Source of the DNA: Bacteroidales bacterium | GTDB lineage: Bacteria; Bacteroidota; Bacteroidia; Bacteroidales; UBA4417 | Reading direction: 5' to 3' | Length of the DNA stretch: 64,000 bases | Assembly: GCA_016707705.1 (NCBI GenBank) | Contig: JADJHD010000008.1 | Coordinates: forward strand, 124,001 to 188,000 | Program-made: the position numbers and the translations under genes | Notes under the pieces: model-generated | What the model saw: the letters and a program-made list of their open reading frames with translations, nothing else | What the model was told of the DNA's origin: nothing | Databases searched by the model: none | Part shown: positions 26,773 to 35,149 of the stretch, piece by piece | Layout: each line of letters begins with the position of its first letter | How positions within the stretch are numbered: the first letter of the stretch is position 1

Positions 26773-28164
26773 ATGTCCGACAAACAACGTACTATCAATC
26801 AATCAGTCAGTGTTTCAGGTGCAGGCCTCCATTCAGGCAAGGAAGCAAATATTACTTTCCAGCCCGCTCCTGTTAATCATGGTATCAAATTTTGCAGGGT
26901 CGACATTGAAGGTCGTCCTGTTGTAGATGCCATTGCTGACTATGTAGTTGATACTGCCCGAGGAACAACCATTCAACATCAGGGAGTCCGCCTCGCAACC
27001 ATTGAACATACCCTCGCTGCTATCTCAGGCATGGGAATTGACAATATACTTATTGAAGTTGACAGTGAAGAGATGCCGATTATGGACGGAAGCGCCCGCG
27101 TTTTCGTTGAAGCACTGGAAAGTGCCGGTATCATTGAACAGGATGCTGACAGGGTCTATTTCGAAATCCGTTCAACACTCTCCTATACTGATTCCAAGAG
27201 AAAAAGTGAACTGATCCTTGTCCCCGAAGATACCTTCCGTCTTTCAGTCATGATTGATTTTGAGACCAGGGTTCTGGGTACCCAGTATGCTTCCATTGCA
27301 AGCATTGAGAATTTCAAGGATGAGATTTCCTCCTGCAGGACTTTCGTTTTCCTCCACGAACTTGAATACCTTATCAATAACAACTTGATCAAAGGTGGTG
27401 ATGTCAGCAATGCAATCGTATTCGTTGACCGTTTGCTTTCCGATACAGAACTCAACAATCTGGCAAGGCATTTCAATAAGCCACAGGTTACAGTTATGAA
27501 AGAAGGTATTCTTAATAACCTTGAACTCCATTACCATAACGAGCCTGCACGCCATAAACTTCTGGATGTAATCGGTGACCTTGCACTTATTGGTGTTCCT
27601 ATCAAGGGACATATCATTGCAACCCGCCCCGGACATGAGGTAAACACCAATTTCGCCAAGCTTATCAGGCAGCATATCAAGGAAGCACAAACCCAGCCCA
27701 ATGTTGACTTCAACAAGCCACCGGTTTTCGACATCAATGATATCAAGCGCCTCCTGCCCCACCGGCCTCCATTCCTCCTGGTTGATAAAATCCTTGAACT
27801 CAGCGACAAGCATGTTGTTGGATTGAAGAATGTAACCATGAATGAATCCTATTTCATTGGTCACTTCCCTGACGAACCTGTAATGCCAGGAGTTCTTCAG
27901 GTGGAAGCAATGGCGCAGACAGGCGGTATTTTTGTGCTCTCTTCAGTTCCTGACCCGGAAAATTACATGACCTACTTCATGAAAATGGAAGATGTAAGAT
28001 TCCGCCAGAAAGTTGTACCCGGTGATACATTGGTTTTCGTATTGGAATTAATCTCACCTTTCAGGAGAGGCATATGCCATATGCGCGGGACAGCCTATGT
28101 TGGCAATAAAGTAGTAACTGAGGCTGAACTTATGGCCCAGATTGTAAGAAAGAAAAACGTATAA
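26773..28164 (+). CDS. lpxC-fabZ: bifunctional LpxC deacetylase / FabZ dehydratase
   Basis: 463 residues, a fusion typical of Bacteroidota. Residues 1-305 are LpxC, the zinc deacetylase that commits UDP-acylglucosamine to lipid A. The ligands are seen in TIEHTLAAISG (first His) and ARHKLLDVIGD (second His and Asp). Residues about 318-463 are FabZ, the 3-hydroxyacyl-ACP dehydratase, with LPHRPPFLLVDKI, GHFPDEPVMPGVLQVEAMAQ (catalytic His and Glu). The ATG at 26773 is preferred to the TTG immediately before it. Fusing the two couples lipid A and fatty acid synthesis at one branch point. Confidence 0.97.
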   Translation: MSDKQRTINQSVSVSGAGLHSGKEANITFQPAPVNHGIKFCRVDIEGRPVVDAIADYVVDTARGTTIQHQGVRLATIEHTLAAISGMGIDNILIEVDSEEMPIMDGSARVFVEALESAGIIEQDADRVYFEIRSTLSYTDSKRKSELILVPEDTFRLSVMIDFETRVLGTQYASIASIENFKDEISSCRTFVFLHELEYLINNNLIKGGDVSNAIVFVDRLLSDTELNNLARHFNKPQVTVMKEGILNNLELHYHNEPARHKLLDVIGDLALIGVPIKGHIIATRPGHEVNTNFAKLIRQHIKEAQTQPNVDFNKPPVFDINDIKRLLPHRPPFLLVDKILELSDKHVVGLKNVTMNESYFIGHFPDEPVMPGVLQVEAMAQTGGIFVLSSVPDPENYMTYFMKMEDVRFRQKVVPGDTLVFVLELISPFRRGICHMRGTAYVGNKVVTEAELMAQIVRKKNV

Positions 28165-28191
28165 ACGTATAACTGATTATCCGGAACTATC

Positions 28192-28980
28192 ATGAACCAA
28201 CCGCTTGCATATGTTCATCCACAGGCCAGGATCGCCAAGAATGTGGTAATTGAGCCATTTGTCAATATTGAAAAGAATGTCGAGATAGGTGAAGGCACCT
28301 GGATCGGATCCAACGTCACCATTATGGAAGGCGCCAGGATTGGAAAAAACTGCCGCATCTTCCCGGGAGCAGTTATTGCCGCCATTCCACAGGATCTCAA
28401 ATACTCAGGTGAGGATACGCTTGTCCGCATCGGCGACAATACAACCATTCGTGAATTTGTCACCATCAACCGCGGAACCAAGGCAAACATGGAGACCGTT
28501 GTTGGCAGCAACTGCCTTCTGATGGCTTATGTTCATATTGCACATGACTGCATCGTTGGGAACAACTGTATTCTTGCAAATGGAACCACCCTTGCCGGAC
28601 ATATCACTGTTGAGGACTGGGCTATCATCGGAGGGATCACCGCTGTTCATCAGTTTGTAACCATCGGACAGCATAGTATGATTTCCGGAGGTTCACTGGT
28701 ACGTAAGGATGTTCCACCTTATACCAAGGCTGCACGTGAGCCGCTGTCGTATGTGGGTATCAACTCCATCGGACTTCGCAGGCGCGGATTTACTTCTGAA
28801 AAGATCAATGAGATCCAGGAAATCTACAGGTTTATATACCTCAAGGGGCATAACGTAAGCCAGGCTCTGGAAATGATTGAAGCAATGATGCCGGCAACTG
28901 CTGAAAGGGATGAGATTATCTCCTTTGTTTCAGGTTCAGCCAGAGGTATCATGCGCGGATACTCCGGTTCACGCGACTAA
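28192..28980 (+). CDS. lpxA: UDP-N-acetylglucosamine acyltransferase
   Basis: 262 residues. First step of lipid A synthesis, acylating UDP-GlcNAc at O3. It is a left-handed beta-helix of hexapeptide repeats (1-190) with the catalytic-histidine segment MAYVHIAHDCIVGNNC, the downstream VHQFVTIGQHSMISGGSLV, and a helical C-terminal part with NSIGLRRRGFTSE. Spaced 27 bp after lpxC-fabZ, it belongs to the same operon. Confidence 0.96.
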   Translation: MNQPLAYVHPQARIAKNVVIEPFVNIEKNVEIGEGTWIGSNVTIMEGARIGKNCRIFPGAVIAAIPQDLKYSGEDTLVRIGDNTTIREFVTINRGTKANMETVVGSNCLLMAYVHIAHDCIVGNNCILANGTTLAGHITVEDWAIIGGITAVHQFVTIGQHSMISGGSLVRKDVPPYTKAAREPLSYVGINSIGLRRRGFTSEKINEIQEIYRFIYLKGHNVSQALEMIEAMMPATAERDEIISFVSGSARGIMRGYSGSRD

Positions 28981-29012
28981 TTCAGTACTTACCTTTTCTT
29001 CCCCAACTTCCT

Positions 29013-29645
29013 ATGGAGATTATCCTGGAAAACATCAGCCGCAAGTATAATTACGACTGGATCTTCAGGGATGTTAATTATACATTCCAAAGTGGACAGG
29101 CATATGCCATCCTGGGCTCCAATGGCTCAGGAAAATCCACGCTGCTGCAGATAATTTCAGGACATCTTCACCCTACTTCCGGAAAGATCAGTTATCATTT
29201 CGACAATAAAACCATCGGTCCTGAGTATATCTTTCCTCATATCTCCTATAGTGGACCCTATCTTGAAATTCTCGAAGAATATACACTTGTGGAAATGGTT
29301 AAGTTCCATCACCACTTCAAGTCATTTATCGGGAATATTACTGAAGAACAGGTCATTGAACTGACAACCCTGGGAAAAAACCGGAATAAGCCCATCAAAT
29401 ACTATTCATCGGGAATGAAGCAAAGGGTGAAGCTGGCACTTGCCATCCTGAGCAAGACCTCCATTCTTCTGCTTGATGAACCTGCTTCCAATCTGGATCA
29501 TCAGGGTATAGACTGGTACCGAAATTTGGTTCAACAATACAAGGATGATAGGGTAATTGTTGTTTGTTCCAATTCTCAACCGATGGAACATGATTTCTGC
29601 AAGGAATCCATTGTCATAGACCATTACAAGAAAAGCGGGAAGTAA
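29013..29645 (+). CDS. ABC transporter ATP-binding protein
   Basis: 210 residues. Walker A GSNGSGKSTLL (34-44), signature YYSSGMKQRVKLA, Walker B SILLLDEPASNLD. The short length and the CcmA-like layout suggest an ATPase for a small ABC exporter, but no permease gene is adjacent, so the substrate is unknown. It follows lpxA by 32 bp and is probably co-transcribed with the lipid A genes. A role in envelope lipid transport would be a guess. Confidence 0.85.
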   Translation: MEIILENISRKYNYDWIFRDVNYTFQSGQAYAILGSNGSGKSTLLQIISGHLHPTSGKISYHFDNKTIGPEYIFPHISYSGPYLEILEEYTLVEMVKFHHHFKSFIGNITEEQVIELTTLGKNRNKPIKYYSSGMKQRVKLALAILSKTSILLLDEPASNLDHQGIDWYRNLVQQYKDDRVIVVCSNSQPMEHDFCKESIVIDHYKKSGK

Positions 29646-29720
29646 TTTCTCTCCGGTAATCAGGGTTTCACAACATCTTATTTTCAAACAAATCCAGAAT
29701 GGCTTATTTACAGCCTGATC

Positions 29721-29817
29721 TCTCTGTGTTTCTCAGTGTCTCCTCCGTGAAACTCTGTGTAATAGCGAAAACTCATTTCACAGAGGGCCACCGAGTATAC
29801 AGCGAGTTACACAGAGA
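29721..29817. repeat. 97-bp imperfect palindrome, CTCTGTG-type intergenic repeat
   Basis: Arm 29721-29762 matches the reverse complement of 29776-29817 at 31 of 42 positions, including exact TCTCTGTGT ends and CTCTGTG cores, around a 13-base centre. It lies between the ABC ATPase gene and efp. Similar CTCTGTG-rich intergenic repeats occur in many environmental genomes; that statement is from memory. Confidence 0.7.
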
Positions 29818-29930
29818 ATGAATTCCACTTTGAAATCAATTCAGTTTCTTCTCATCTTAATGTGGTGCTTATCTGAATTTTACTTAATTTCGCACCCATT
29901 TTTCAAACAAACAAACACCTTTGATTTTTT

Positions 29931-30494
29931 ATGGCAAATACCTCTGATTTCCGCAACGGACTCTGTATTGAATTCAAGAATGATCTGTTCAAAATTGTCG
30001 ATTTCCAGCATGTAAAACCTGGCAAGGGAGCTGCATATGTGCGCACCAAGTTGAAAAACCTGAAGACTGGAAAAGTAATTGACAATACTTTCGACGCCGG
30101 TGAAAAAATTGATATTGCCCGTATTGAACGCAGGCCTTACCAGTACCTTTATAAAGATGAAAATGGTTATAACTTCATGAATTCCCAGACATTTGACCAG
30201 ATCAATGTTGAAGAGGAGATGATTGAAGGATATCAGTTTCTAAAAGAAGGCGTGAATGTTGAAATGGTTTTCCATGCCGATAACGAAGCCCTTTTAAGCT
30301 GCGAACTTCCTACTTCTGTTGAACTTGAAGTTACCTACACTGAGCCGGGTCTCAAGGGAGATACCGCCACCAATACCTTAAAGCCAGCTACCGTTGAAAC
30401 CGGTGCAACTGTAAGGGTTCCGCTATTCATTGATGCTGGTGCCAAGATCAAGGTCGATACCCGCACAGGTGCTTACATGGAAAGAGTTAAATAG
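29931..30494 (+). CDS. efp: translation elongation factor P
   Basis: 187 residues, three beta-barrel domains. It relieves ribosome stalling at proline runs. The modification-loop lysine is K32 in KPGKGAAYVR, in the position of E. coli K34, so the factor would be modified there. Domain II begins near FDAGEKIDIARIERRPYQYLY, and domain III ends in KIKVDTRTGAYMERVK, the usual terminus. It is preceded by a TAATTTCG element (one mismatch to the -7 consensus) and followed by the second lpxD-like gene after 29 bp. Confidence 0.97.
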   Translation: MANTSDFRNGLCIEFKNDLFKIVDFQHVKPGKGAAYVRTKLKNLKTGKVIDNTFDAGEKIDIARIERRPYQYLYKDENGYNFMNSQTFDQINVEEEMIEGYQFLKEGVNVEMVFHADNEALLSCELPTSVELEVTYTEPGLKGDTATNTLKPATVETGATVRVPLFIDAGAKIKVDTRTGAYMERVK

Positions 30495-30523
30495 TCAGGA
30501 TATTCCTTTCAATTTTTTAACAG

Positions 30524-31459
30524 ATGCAATTTCCCCGGCCTGCTACCCTGCAGGAAATAGCCAGTTACCTTGGAGCCGAGTTTATCGGCAGTCCTGATTT
30601 TCTGGTTAGCGGGATTAATGAAATTCATATGGTTACTTCGGGTGATCTCACTTTTGTGGATCACCCGAAATATTATAACAAGGCATTGAACTCCAATGCA
30701 ACAACTATCATCATCAATCAACGGGTTCCAGCCCCTGAAGGCAAATGCCTGATTATAAGCAATGATCCCTTTGCTGATTACGTAAAGCTGGTCAGGAGAT
30801 ATCAGGCTTTTCAGCCAGCCTCCGCTATGATTAGTCCATCTGCAGTTATTGGAGAAGGAACTGTAATTCAGCCCGGAGCATTTATAGGCAACAATGTTGT
30901 AATTGGTTCCAACTGCATCATTCATTCAAATGTAAGCATCTACGACCATTGCAGACTTGGCGATGATGTCATAATCCACTCGGGTTCTGTAATTGGTGCT
31001 GATGCTTATTATTTTCAGCGCAGGGAAGCCGGATACAGGAAACTTGAATCCTGTGGAAGGGTTATCATTGGAAATCGTGTTGAGATTGGAGCGCTATGCT
31101 CAATCGACAAGGGTGTTTCAGGCGATACAACCATTGAGGATGGCTGTAAATTCGACAATCATGTTCAGGTGGGTCATGACACCTTTATTGGCAAAAACTG
31201 CCTTATCGGCGCTCATTCAGCCATTGCCGGGGTTACCCGTATTGAGGAAGACGTTATCCTCTGGGCAAGGGTAGTGGTCAACAAAGATATCGTTGTTGGG
31301 AAGGGTGCCATCGTACTTGCCACCTCCGGACTCGATAAGTCAATTCCGGGAGGGAAAACCTATTTTGGAGCTCCAGCCATAGAAGCCCGGAAAAAATGGA
31401 AGGAAATGGCCGCAGTGCGCAGGCTTCCTGAGATTCTGGAGAAACTCAAACTCGATTAA
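30524..31459 (+). CDS. second LpxD-like N-acyltransferase
   Basis: 311 residues with the LpxD layout: a uridine-binding-like N-terminal domain (1-105, GSPDFLVSGINEIHMVTSGDLTFVDHPKYYNKAL) and a hexapeptide beta-helix (about 105-290, HSGSVIGADAYYFQRR, FDNHVQVGHDTFIGKN). It differs from the first LpxD in lacking the long C-terminal helix, and GADAYYFQ replaces GADGFGFA. It may be a paralogue acylating a different sugar nucleotide or with other chain preference. It follows efp by 29 bp, apparently in the same transcript. Confidence 0.85.
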   Translation: MQFPRPATLQEIASYLGAEFIGSPDFLVSGINEIHMVTSGDLTFVDHPKYYNKALNSNATTIIINQRVPAPEGKCLIISNDPFADYVKLVRRYQAFQPASAMISPSAVIGEGTVIQPGAFIGNNVVIGSNCIIHSNVSIYDHCRLGDDVIIHSGSVIGADAYYFQRREAGYRKLESCGRVIIGNRVEIGALCSIDKGVSGDTTIEDGCKFDNHVQVGHDTFIGKNCLIGAHSAIAGVTRIEEDVILWARVVVNKDIVVGKGAIVLATSGLDKSIPGGKTYFGAPAIEARKKWKEMAAVRRLPEILEKLKLD

Positions 31460-31480
31460 TCAAAATTTTCTTATTGATTG

Positions 31481-31499
31481 AACGCGAGACAATCGCGTT
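31481..31499. terminator. hairpin between convergent genes, possible terminator
   Basis: AACGCGA/TCGCGTT (31481-31487 and 31493-31499) with a five-base loop lies between the convergent stops at 31459 and 31516. No clean T tract follows on either strand, so terminator function is uncertain. Confidence 0.35.
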
Positions 31500-31515
31500 G
31501 AAATGAAGAGACTTA

Positions 31516-32973
31516 TTATTCTCCGCTCTCTTCCTTTATGGCCTTTGGCTCATTGACAGCCTCACCGCTATGGTAAAGATCCAACACAACCAGGATGGAC
31601 AAAAAGCCCCAGAAGGGAACACTTGCCTTGTCAGTATTCAGGAAGTTATTCATGATACCGTGAACATAATAGGTAATAAGACCAAGGGTGGTTGTCAGGG
31701 CAATCAGCCGTGCCTGACGATTCTTTGCCCTCCTGTAAACCGTCAATCCGGTATAAATCACTGTCACCATGAGAATAAGCACACTTACCAGTCCAAGTAC
31801 ACCTGATTCTGCCAGCGGTCCTATATATTCACTATGGGCATTTCCCATATCACCAAGATTGGTGCTGATGATTGTCTTCTCCTTGGTCCTTTGGAAAGGA
31901 GCGTATTCAAACTGATAGGTTCCCGGTCCCCATCCGAATACCGGCCGCTCATTGTACATTCTGAATGCAGACTGCCAGCGGTTGATACGTTCAAGGTTAG
32001 AGGCATCAGATGAGATATTCGAAATGGACTGAATATGCTCAATGAAGTTTGCTGAGGAATCCTGTTTATTCTTTTCAAGTTTGTCAAGGATCTCAAACTT
32101 GAACATAAAGAAGATAAGGACCAGGGATGCAATTGAAACCAGAATCCACTTAAACTTGATTCTGAAGAATACAAGGAAAAGCACAGCAACAGCCACTGCA
32201 AAACTTACCCAGGCTGCTCTGGAGTAGGAAAGAAACAAAGCAATCAGAAGTATAATTGTTGCTGCAATTGCAAAAATGCGCATTCTTGAAGTAGAATCCC
32301 TGTCAATTGCAAAGCCTGCTATGATCGGAAAGAAGAGTGCCAAAATCGCCCCATAGGCCGTATGGTCATTGTAAAAAGGTGTCATGACCCAATGGCCGGC
32401 CTTTTCGCTGAATCCAAATTCAGCATGACGATAGGTAGCATAACCGATTACAATAATCAAGGCCAATGTGTAAGCCCATGCAAATGGTTTAATATTGCTG
32501 AACTTCCGGAACAGTATAGATCCGGCAAAGTACATTGGAATAATAAACCACAGTCGTGCAAGCAGGAATTTAAATGACACAAGCGGCAAGTCTGATGTGC
32601 AGGAGGTTATGAATATCCAAAGCAAGTTAAATCCAACGGCCAAAGTCACAGGATGACGCAGGAACTTCCTGTCAAGTCCGCCTTCAAGAATAATCTTCAG
32701 AAGGAAGAGCATCATTACACCAAACAGCAGAGGTTCGGATGGAACAGAGACACTGGCTCCAAGATCATAATCCCCGATGTCGATTGCTAAAGGAGTGGCA
32801 AAAACAGCAAGAAAAATAACCTTATCAAGGGAGAAGATATACAACAGTATCATCAGGACTCCGAGAGGGATGAAAATACCCCAATAGAATTCCTTCATCA
32901 CAAGGTAAGTGTTCAGGATAATGAACAATGCCGTGATGATATATACAAGTGATATTTTGAGCTTCTCTGTCAA
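31516..32973 (-). CDS. O-antigen ligase/polymerase-type membrane protein
   Basis: 485 residues with about 10-12 transmembrane segments and a large periplasmic loop (about 290-380). The loop region contains FGWGPGTYQFEYAP and GNAHSEYIGPLAESG, typical of the Wzy/WaaL (PF04932) superfamily that joins polysaccharide repeats or attaches them to lipid A core. The start is TTG at 32973; the first in-frame ATG falls inside the first membrane segment. It lies 24 bp after a Wzz-like gene and closes the minus-strand polysaccharide operon beginning with the flippase at 36595. Confidence 0.82.
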   Translation of the reverse strand: MTEKLKISLVYIITALFIILNTYLVMKEFYWGIFIPLGVLMILLYIFSLDKVIFLAVFATPLAIDIGDYDLGASVSVPSEPLLFGVMMLFLLKIILEGGLDRKFLRHPVTLAVGFNLLWIFITSCTSDLPLVSFKFLLARLWFIIPMYFAGSILFRKFSNIKPFAWAYTLALIIVIGYATYRHAEFGFSEKAGHWVMTPFYNDHTAYGAILALFFPIIAGFAIDRDSTSRMRIFAIAATIILLIALFLSYSRAAWVSFAVAVAVLFLVFFRIKFKWILVSIASLVLIFFMFKFEILDKLEKNKQDSSANFIEHIQSISNISSDASNLERINRWQSAFRMYNERPVFGWGPGTYQFEYAPFQRTKEKTIISTNLGDMGNAHSEYIGPLAESGVLGLVSVLILMVTVIYTGLTVYRRAKNRQARLIALTTTLGLITYYVHGIMNNFLNTDKASVPFWGFLSILVVLDLYHSGEAVNEPKAIKEESGE

Positions 32974-32997
32974 AATTGAGAATAAAGAATCAGTGTA

Positions 32998-33957
32998 CTA
33001 CGATTTGGAGACAAATGCTTTCCGCTGTTCAATAACAGCAATGGAAATCAAGCTAACCAGCAAGGTTCCTGCAACAAAATAGAACAGGAACAGCAGGCGC
33101 TTGGGATATGACTTCTTATCAGCCACTTTTGGAGGAGTTACCACATTCACAAAAGTGTACTTCTTATTCACATCAAAAATTGCGAGGTCATATTTCAGCA
33201 TTAATTCACTGTATTCATGCGCAAGACCTTCGATACGGTTACTGAGGAATAATAGTTCACTGCCCTTTTCTTCCATTCCGAGTTTAAGCCTTTCAGTCTC
33301 AGCCTTATTGATACCTGAACCACCACCATCTACTGTCCTCAGCGTACCTCTTGTAATTTCCTGGCTTTGACCCAAAATTTCATAGATGCCATATTGAGCA
33401 GATAGCTCCTTAAGGTTAGTCTTCACTGAATCAATCTCATGCTTCTTAATGGCAAGAGCGGCTTCCATACTTTTAGCTACCTCGTTGTACTTGACAAAAT
33501 GCGTAGCCCTGATCTTCAGGTCAGTGTAATAAATCACTGCATTGACCATATCTTTTGCAACAGCAGGATCAATATCTGTAACGATAATCTCTATACTCTC
33601 AAACTGAGTCTTGGAAATCCTGACGTTCTTATCATAGAGGTAAGCCATTGTGGATGCAAAGAACTTATAGCTGGAATCAATGCCATAGTGCTTTGGAAGA
33701 TCAAACTTCTTCATAACACTGTCGCGCACATCCTTGGATGTCAGCCATTGCAGCATCTGCTCTGTTTCACTTTCATCAGAGTAAGGTGCGATATTGGATG
33801 GATAAACAACAGCCACCGATTTAAACCTCGGGGTGATCACCATAGGGCTGGACACAATCAGGGAAACGACTGCAGCTACAACTGACAATATCAACAAATG
33901 CCACTTCCACCTTCCGATGATCCGCAACAAATTACTATTGTTGAAAAAGTTTTCCAT
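32998..33957 (-). CDS. Wzz-like polysaccharide chain-length/co-polymerase protein
   Basis: 319 residues from the ATG at 33957; a TTG 12 bp upstream is less likely. It has a membrane segment near 22-42, a long periplasmic coiled-coil domain (about 60-280) and a second membrane segment (about 285-310, LFLFYFVAGTLLVSLISIAVIE) preceded by the proline-containing PPKVADKKSYPKR. This is the Wzz fold, which governs the length of surface polysaccharides. Unlike tyrosine-kinase co-polymerases, it carries no kinase domain. A paralogue lies immediately upstream, split by a frameshift. Confidence 0.82.
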   Translation of the reverse strand: MENFFNNSNLLRIIGRWKWHLLILSVVAAVVSLIVSSPMVITPRFKSVAVVYPSNIAPYSDESETEQMLQWLTSKDVRDSVMKKFDLPKHYGIDSSYKFFASTMAYLYDKNVRISKTQFESIEIIVTDIDPAVAKDMVNAVIYYTDLKIRATHFVKYNEVAKSMEAALAIKKHEIDSVKTNLKELSAQYGIYEILGQSQEITRGTLRTVDGGGSGINKAETERLKLGMEEKGSELLFLSNRIEGLAHEYSELMLKYDLAIFDVNKKYTFVNVVTPPKVADKKSYPKRLLFLFYFVAGTLLVSLISIAVIEQRKAFVSKS

Positions 33958-34017
33958 ATAGAGTTTCAATATTAATTGCTTTTTGACTTTGACTATTACC
34001 GGTTTCTCAGGTTTCCT

Positions 34018-34539
34018 TCACAAGGTAGTTTTCCGAAGATTACGCAGAGTGACAGGGATTCTTTCCATAAGAATGATGACAAGAATCATCATGAACCAGG
34101 TACTCAGGACAGAAATGCTGACAATTATCCATCTTATGGGATATGCCTTCCGCTCAGATTTAACACCATTTTCGACCACAAATTTCTGAGGGAGAATGGC
34201 ACTGGCATCTATTTTAGCTTCTTCATACTTTGCCTTAACAAAGCTCAGCTGTTTCTTTTCATATTCAAGAGCATCACGTAATGAAACATAGGGCCCGCCA
34301 TATAAAGCCAGAGTTTCAAGTTTCTGATCCAGAGCATCAATTCCCCTTTTGTTTCCTTTTGCAATTTCAATTGCCAATTGCTGATTAATCATCTCAGCCT
34401 GAGTTTCATAATCATGCACTCCTAATTTCCGCAGTAAGGTAAGAGAATCCTCCATTGCCCGAATTTCCTTCTGAAGCTTCAGATATTCTGCTTCTACAAT
34501 TCTGTATCCCTGGTATGCCCTTTCCTTTTTGCATATCAT
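34018..34539 (-). CDS. Wzz-like protein, C-terminal part (frameshifted)
   Basis: 173 residues: a coiled-coil stretch (about 15-110) followed by KSERKAYPIRWIIVSISVLSTWFMMILVIIL, the pre-membrane proline motif and second membrane helix of Wzz. Its ATG overlaps the stop of the upstream fragment as ATGA. Adding one A to the A6 run read from 34544 to 34539 on the minus strand joins the two as one 346-residue protein of normal Wzz size, so a frameshift is more likely than a naturally split gene, although translational coupling is possible. Confidence 0.75.
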   Translation of the reverse strand: MICKKERAYQGYRIVEAEYLKLQKEIRAMEDSLTLLRKLGVHDYETQAEMINQQLAIEIAKGNKRGIDALDQKLETLALYGGPYVSLRDALEYEKKQLSFVKAKYEEAKIDASAILPQKFVVENGVKSERKAYPIRWIIVSISVLSTWFMMILVIILMERIPVTLRNLRKTTL

Positions 34540-35057
34540 TTTTTAACAGAATCTAACAATGCTGCAATAGTGTTGGAGATGTCAGCTGCCATCTGAGGAT
34601 CCTTATCAAGAACTGAAATCTTGACAGCCATGTACTCTGTTCTCTTGTATGAGATACATGACTCGTACTTGCGGTTGAGCCGAAGATTGCGGTATCTGGA
34701 ACTGGAATCTATTCCATAATGGCTTAGCAGGTTAAATCTCTCAATAATCTTCTCACGAATCTTATTGGAATTAAGAATCTGAAGCATTTGTTCAGTTTGA
34801 GCATCTTCTCCAAATTCAAGAATATCCTGCTTTGCTCCTGGATTGTCGTTTAACAATGCCTTCGAAACAGAATTGCTCGAGGCTGGATACATGATTACAG
34901 TAGACCTGTAAAGTGGATCGATAAAATAGGAGGAAGAAAAAATCACCGAAAGAACAGAGGCTGCCAGGGCAGTATAAAGAAATGCCTTTCGCCAACGGTA
35001 AACAAATAGTACCAGTTTCGATGAATTAAATTCAGTATTCGGTTGCTTTTCAGTCAT
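34536..35057 (-). CDS. Wzz-like protein, N-terminal part (frameshifted)
   Basis: 173 residues: membrane segment about 20-45 (RKAFLYTALAASVLSVIFSSS), then the extracytoplasmic domain with FIDPLYRSTVIMYPASS, QTEQMLQILNSNKIREKI and VKISVLDKDPQMAADISN, parallel to the intact paralogue downstream. The frame ends in DSVKK then TGA at an A6 run. See the downstream fragment for the repair. Confidence 0.8.
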   Translation of the reverse strand: MTEKQPNTEFNSSKLVLFVYRWRKAFLYTALAASVLSVIFSSSYFIDPLYRSTVIMYPASSNSVSKALLNDNPGAKQDILEFGEDAQTEQMLQILNSNKIREKIIERFNLLSHYGIDSSSRYRNLRLNRKYESCISYKRTEYMAVKISVLDKDPQMAADISNTIAALLDSVKK

Positions 35058-35149
35058 AAATAGGCCATCAGGCTATTTTAGAATAGCTGCAAAACTACGA
35101 ATATTCCCCGAAATTACAACATGCCCGCAATCGATCGAAGGACTGCTTT

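Noticed and set aside
34536..34544. Programmed -1 frameshift at the A6 run
   Set aside because: The slippery heptamer would be T AAA AAA rather than A AAA AAA or A AAA AAG, and no downstream stem is evident. Coupling at ATGA or an indel explains it better.
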